A DNA stretch of 64,000 nt, from contig DETG01000121.1 in assembly GCA_002361535.1 (NCBI GenBank), forward strand, positions 1-64,000, given 5' to 3'. The notes under the pieces were generated by a model. It was not told where the DNA came from. It searched no databases and saw only the letters and a list, made by a program, of their open reading frames with translations. This document shows, piece after piece, positions 59,606 through 64,000 of the stretch. The first letter of the stretch is position 1. Each line of letters starts with the position of its first letter. The position numbers and the translations under genes are program-made. Source of the DNA: Prevotella sp. UBA3294. Lineage in GTDB: Bacteria; Bacteroidota; Bacteroidia; Bacteroidales; Bacteroidaceae.

Positions 59606-61254
59606 AATCATTTATCAAAAATATTGTTACCTCCCGTTGGGTATTACTGTTTCTCATCTTGGTAACGGTAATCATCTATGCAATGAATCTCATTGTGCCG
59701 TTCTTCAATGATGATTTGGAGTATCAGTATTATCATGGTGCTAATGGCTTAGAGCACTATTCTTCGATTTGGCAAGTTTTTCATGCCACCTATTTATCTT
59801 ATTTCACAGACACTCCTTATACAGATAATGGAAGATTAGCTTGTACATTCTTTATTCGTCTTTATACAGGTTTATTGGGTGAAACGACATTTGATATCGT
59901 CAATACCTTCGTTTTCCTCTTCCTTATATTATATATAGGTTATTATTGTATTCCACGAGGAAAAGAAAAATATTTAGAGTGCTGGGTGGCTATTGTAGGA
60001 TGTTTATTCATTTTCACCCAAGGTACCCGCACATTTAGTTTGTATTACTGGGCAGCTGGAGCAGGAACCTATCTTTGGGCTTCTATTTGGGCTGTAACCT
60101 TTATACTTGTGTTACGCTGGACTGTGAACCATCATCAAGCTACTTGGTGGCAATATGCATTGTTGGTTTTGTCAGGTGCAGTCTGTGGCATGGGGCATGA
60201 AATGTTCTCCTTTGCTCTATCCGCAGCCTGTTTCTTCTATTTCTTCCTCCTACATCGGGACCGTATAACTAAACCCCTGTTGGCTTTGGTATTAACATTC
60301 ATGGCGTTCTCTGTTGTAAATGCTTTCTCACCGGCCATCCAAACACGTGGTGGCTTCAGCGATGGAGAATTCTCTTTATCCATGGTTGACCTTATAAGGA
60401 GATTGATAAGTAACCTTATGGAACTGAAGGCATTCTATATAATGCTTGCCTGTTTGTTTTTCTTCTATTATAAAGAAAGAAGGATCATCGCATCAATCAA
60501 AAATAATGCTTTCCTCTTTATTGCCCTGTTTTTCTCATTTATTCCTCCTATGTTGTATGGCTCCGGAGGTCGTGCTTTGTATGGTATAGAGTTTTTCTCT
60601 ATTCTCATCCTCACGAAACTGATAGGTACGAGAGATTTGAATAATAAACTGTGGAGCAAGATAGTAGCGTTGCTTTTCATCTTGTATTTCGGAGTTGTAA
60701 CCTACGAATCATACAAAAAATGGGGAATTGTAAAAGAAGTGGTTGAGAACTACTATCATTCAGATTCCGATACCCAGTATTTCGATGCTTATGTGGGAAC
60801 TCCTCTGACAGATTACTATTCCATCAATTCTTTGATTTTTTTGACGAATGGACTGACAAAAGATCGTTACGGAATAGTTAAAAGAACAGAATATGGATAT
60901 CCTCATGCGCAATCCTTAAATGCAGTTCCTTGTGCGCAATTATTGACAATTCTTGATCAGTGTAACGAGCAATTGGATGATAAGTATTTAATCCCCGGAG
61001 ATTTGAAAGCATATAATTACCCGGAACTTAAGTTTATAGTCATTCAATGTGATGATGAAAAACTAAAGGAATTCTATGAAGGAAAGACGAGAAAAGTCCG
61101 CCATTTGAAATTCTGGCCATATAAAGAATACGTTACAAGTAGCAGCCATAAATACGATTGCGAAGTGTCAGATTCTAAGTATAAGTATAAATATATACTA
61201 TTGCAAAAGTCATATCCTTTTATGACTTATGATGATATTTCTTTGTCAGAGTAA
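59602..61254 (+). CDS. Polytopic membrane protein, probable GT-C glycosyltransferase (DUF6056-like)
   Basis: 550 residues with about ten hydrophobic segments in 1-380 and a soluble C-terminal domain. The first periplasmic loop has FFNDDLEYQYYHG, whose paired aspartates are typical of GT-C enzymes that use polyprenyl-phosphate sugars. It forms the third part of a flippase/GT2/GT-C set. Family assignment to DUF6056 is from memory of similar proteins. Confidence 0.68.
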   Translation: MKSFIKNIVTSRWVLLFLILVTVIIYAMNLIVPFFNDDLEYQYYHGANGLEHYSSIWQVFHATYLSYFTDTPYTDNGRLACTFFIRLYTGLLGETTFDIVNTFVFLFLILYIGYYCIPRGKEKYLECWVAIVGCLFIFTQGTRTFSLYYWAAGAGTYLWASIWAVTFILVLRWTVNHHQATWWQYALLVLSGAVCGMGHEMFSFALSAACFFYFFLLHRDRITKPLLALVLTFMAFSVVNAFSPAIQTRGGFSDGEFSLSMVDLIRRLISNLMELKAFYIMLACLFFFYYKERRIIASIKNNAFLFIALFFSFIPPMLYGSGGRALYGIEFFSILILTKLIGTRDLNNKLWSKIVALLFILYFGVVTYESYKKWGIVKEVVENYYHSDSDTQYFDAYVGTPLTDYYSINSLIFLTNGLTKDRYGIVKRTEYGYPHAQSLNAVPCAQLLTILDQCNEQLDDKYLIPGDLKAYNYPELKFIVIQCDDEKLKEFYEGKTRKVRHLKFWPYKEYVTSSSHKYDCEVSDSKYKYKYILLQKSYPFMTYDDISLSE

Positions 61255-61302
61255 TAATGATGGATTTGAGATACCTTTATCCATATTAGTAGGGTTTTTA
61301 TC

Positions 61303-62703
61303 ATGCCCTTCAACAGTTTTAATTTCTGGCTCGTTTTCCCTCTGCTTTTCGGCCTTTACTGGCTGATACCAAGTAGATTCCCTTCATATAAGAAATGGTA
61401 TCTGATCATTATCAGCTATTTGCTCTATATGAATTGGAAGCCGGCATTTGCTGTTGTCTTGCTGTTCGTTACATTCGTCACCTTCTACGGAGCCAAGACA
61501 CTGTCTGATGAGGATAAGAAAAGACGGTATGGCATGATATGGATATTTGGTCTTTTGTCGTTACTACCATTGCTGGTTTTCAAATACTATAATTTCATCA
61601 ACGAGATTGTTATAACTGGACTTGAAAGAATAGGTTTGCATTTTGTCATGCCTGGTTTGAACTGGGCAATACCCGTGGGCATATCCTTTTTCACCTTTCA
61701 GGCAGTCGGTTATCTCTTCGATGTTTATTACAAGAGAATTGAAGCAGAGAAGTCTTTGACAGACTATATGCTGTTTGTGTCCTTCTTCCCACAAGTCACA
61801 TCAGGCCCTATCAGCAAGGCATCAGAACTGCTACCACAAATCAAGAACCCCAAACCATTTAACTTCGAACAGGGCGTTGCTGGATTGAAACTATTGTTAT
61901 GGGGTATGTTCCTAAAAACGGTTATTGCCGATCGGATGGGCATGTATGTTGATTCCATCTATCCCAATTACATTCACTATTCTGGTAAAATCTGCTTGTT
62001 AGGCAGCTTCTTCTATACCATGCAGATCTATACCGACTTTGCGGGATACTCGTTCATGGCGATGGGCATTGCAAAGACTTTAGGCTATAACCTGATTAAT
62101 AACTTCCGCAGGCCCTATTTCTCGTTGAGTGTAACCGACTTCTGGCGAAGATGGCATATTTCATTGTCGCGTTGGCTGAAAGATTATGTATATATCCCAA
62201 TGGGCGGAAGCCGCTGCAGCAAGATCAGGAATTACTGGAACATATTCGTTACCTTCTTGGTAAGTGGTATCTGGCATGGTGCCAACTGGACGTTCATTGT
62301 TTGGGGAGTTATGCACGGACTTGCTCAGATTATAGAGAAAGCCTTGGGCCTTCAAAAGTATGAAGGAAAGAATCTGGCAGTAAAAACGCTCCGTATCGCG
62401 TGTACCTTCATGGTGATTAATTTCGCTTGGATCTTCTTCCGCATGCCCACGCTGAATGATGCTTGTGGACTGATAGGACGGATCTTCTCTCACTTTGGTG
62501 ATTCTTGTTCATTAGCCGATTATAAACTTTCTGTTGTGTTGGCGATACCCCTGTTTAAAGATGTCTATGATGAATGGTATGTGGGTAGGTTACAAACCCT
62601 TAACCGTCCGATAGTCAGGATGCTTGTATATGTCTTCTTGTTTGTCTGCATCCTTTTGTTAGGAATCCTTAGCAGTGGTCAGTTTATCTACGTGAACTTC
62701 TGA
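61303..62703 (+). CDS. MBOAT family O-acyltransferase
   Basis: 466 residues, about ten membrane helices. The MBOAT signature is clear: SVTDFWRRWHISLSRWLKDY, then the active-site histidine in SGIWHGANWTFIVWGVMHG. Such proteins (AlgI, DltB, PatA) move acetyl or other acyl groups across the membrane for transfer to polysaccharide. The next gene encodes the expected SGNH partner. Confidence 0.95.
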   Translation: MPFNSFNFWLVFPLLFGLYWLIPSRFPSYKKWYLIIISYLLYMNWKPAFAVVLLFVTFVTFYGAKTLSDEDKKRRYGMIWIFGLLSLLPLLVFKYYNFINEIVITGLERIGLHFVMPGLNWAIPVGISFFTFQAVGYLFDVYYKRIEAEKSLTDYMLFVSFFPQVTSGPISKASELLPQIKNPKPFNFEQGVAGLKLLLWGMFLKTVIADRMGMYVDSIYPNYIHYSGKICLLGSFFYTMQIYTDFAGYSFMAMGIAKTLGYNLINNFRRPYFSLSVTDFWRRWHISLSRWLKDYVYIPMGGSRCSKIRNYWNIFVTFLVSGIWHGANWTFIVWGVMHGLAQIIEKALGLQKYEGKNLAVKTLRIACTFMVINFAWIFFRMPTLNDACGLIGRIFSHFGDSCSLADYKLSVVLAIPLFKDVYDEWYVGRLQTLNRPIVRMLVYVFLFVCILLLGILSSGQFIYVNF

Positions 62704-62704
62704 T

Positions 62705-63585
62705 ATGAAGAAATATCTGCTCTATATACTCCTATTCTTCCTGTTGGTCACCGTCGTTGACGTAACGGTTGGGAAGTCTTTAGACTATTGTCTGAACCAT
62801 CTTAAAGGAGGAGAGTACCATAGTTTGCAATATGCCATGAAGGAGACGAAGGCCGATATCCTTGTCTTCGGATCTTCTCGCGCCATTAATCATTATGTGC
62901 CAAAAGTCATAGAAGACTCGTTGGGTATGACCTGTTATAATTGTGGCTTCCATGCTCAGGGCATCATTTTCCAGTATGGCCGATTACTTATATACTGAAC
63001 AGATATAAGCCAAAAATGGTGATTTACGATGTAGAATACCATTTCGATTTGGGCAAAGGCGACAATGAACGTTACCTTGACATGTTAAAGCCGTATTGCT
63101 CCGATACCTGTATAGCCAATTATTTCAAAGAGTTCTCTTGGAAAGAATACGTCAAGAATTATTCCCACTTGTATCGGTACAACTCTAATTTTGTGGATAT
63201 GCTCAAAGATTATTCTTCAGGTAGAGATAAATCCATCAAAGGCTTTGAACCAAAGAAGGAAGTTATGGATTATGATGTGGAGAAGACGAGCGTCAATCCT
63301 GTAGAGGTTGATAGCGTAAAGCTTTACTATCTGAAGAAGTTCGTTGATGCATGCAAGAAAAATCACATTCCCTTGGTGATGTTTGTTTCGCCAAGGTACG
63401 ATGTCACCTCAACTACTGTTCACGAACCAGTAAAGGCATTCTGTGAGGAAAACGGAGTGCCTTTCTATGATTATTTTAACGATACCTATTACCAAAGTCA
63501 TAAAGATCTTTTCGCAGATTCAAGACATTTGAATGAGAAGGGTGCTTATTATTATACAGGACAAATTATAAAGGATCTCAAATAG
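62705..63585 (+). pseudogene. SGNH/DltD-like O-acetylation partner, frameshifted
   Basis: A membrane-anchored SGNH protein split by a one-base frameshift near 62985-62996. The first part (from 62705) has an N-terminal helix and the block VFGSSRAINHY with the probable nucleophile Ser57; it stops at 62996. The other frame continues ILNRYKPKMVIYDVEYHFDLG and ends at 63585 with the catalytic DSRHLNEKGA. A single missing base restores a protein of about 293 residues. Either a recent mutation or a sequencing error. It starts 2 bases after the MBOAT stop, the usual MBOAT-SGNH pairing. Confidence 0.8.
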
Positions 63586-63663
63586 TTAGTAAGAAAACTT
63601 ATGAATGATATAGGACGAATGTCCTTCTCCTTTAGTGAAAAGTTAAGCTGCTGTTGATTAGAT

Positions 63664-64000
63664 ATGAAAGAAAGGAAATTTTATATTGAGGGATTAAAAG
63701 GATTAGCCGCACTGATGGTGTTTGCTTGTCATTTTAATTGACTTTTATGAACTTATCAAGTCTTTTTTCAAATAACACATTTCTATCTTTTATAACAGAT
63801 GGGAATTTCGCGGTTTATATTTTTCTATTGTTAAGTGGTTATTGCATATCTCTTTCTTTAGATAGAGTAGAATCAGTATTACCATTGAGGGGTTATGCAC
63901 TTAAACGATATCTTAGAATAGCTTTGCCTATAGCTCCAATTATTCTTGTAGAAGGGCTGCTATATTTGACGGGCTGTTTTGGTTATCATGATGTTTTAGT
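63664..64000 (+). pseudogene. Acyltransferase 3 family protein, frameshifted and cut by the window edge
   Basis: Starts MKERKFYIEGLKGLAALMVF..CHFN, the usual first helix of acyltransferase-3 membrane proteins, then meets TGA at 63739-63741. From about 63738 another frame continues MNLSSLFSNNTFLSFI and GNFAVYIFLLLSGYCIS, the next conserved segment, through LKRYLRIALPIAPIILVEG to the window end. One missing base near 63738 explains it. Would O-acylate a polysaccharide if intact. Confidence 0.75.

Overview
The window looks like chromosomal DNA of a Bacteroidales bacterium, most likely Prevotella or a close relative. The evidence is a SusC/SusD pair, promoters of the form TTTG-N19/20-TAnnTTTG, almost no Shine-Dalgarno sites, a C10 (streptopain-type) protease, DUF4924, a UpxY-like NusG paralogue, and secreted enzymes sharing a short C-terminal motif (Y.L.G.R...P.KG.YI.NGKK).

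Layout. (1) 287-21857, minus strand: a pectin-utilisation locus. In transcription order it holds a GH28-GH105 fusion, a PL1 pectate lyase, a secreted protein of unknown function, a multidomain CE8 pectinesterase, SusC, SusD, an FnIII/beta-helix surface lipoprotein, a GH28 polygalacturonase and a GH3 glycosidase. (2) 21900-22620: a dense regulatory gap with a predicted ~87-nt small RNA on the plus strand and an apparently orphan cobalamin riboswitch on the minus strand. (3) 22622-23874: an ECF sigma factor and rpe. (4) 24209-31735: repeat arrays, then a tryptophan operon with a textbook attenuator (16-residue leader peptide with three consecutive Trp codons) and gene order D-C-F-A-thioesterase-B-E-G. 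(5) 31807-45524: mostly housekeeping genes (GH5 endoglucanase, upxY-like gene, prfC, rfbD, DUF4924, LysE exporter, ROK kinase, Sua5, chloride channel, fmt, C10 protease, PAP2 phosphatase). (6) 45659-64000: an accessory polysaccharide region. After ugd come two copies of a YdcF-like/pyruvyl-transferase gene pair, each preceded by a strong promoter and a long leader with two conserved, apparently structured blocks. Three toxin-antitoxin-like cassettes lie between the copies. The second copy heads a long operon for a CDP-6-deoxyhexose, a three-component lipid-linked glycosylation system (SMR-type flippase, GT2, GT-C) and MBOAT/SGNH O-acetylation. The last two genes carry frameshifts.

Repeat families recur throughout: a GC-rich palindrome, a TGAGAACTGAGAGGTATGATTACC-like element (written here in pieces elsewhere), degenerate CTCTGCGTCTCTGCGTGAG text, and two 22-bp dyad arrays. 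Several intrude in frame into conserved genes (prfC, ugd, probably trpE) or supply gene ends and start codons. The strongest candidates for something new are the duplicated leader RNA of the polysaccharide operons, the toxin-antitoxin cassettes with a shared N-terminal tag, the orphan riboswitch and the small RNA. All calls come from reading the sequence; no database search was run.
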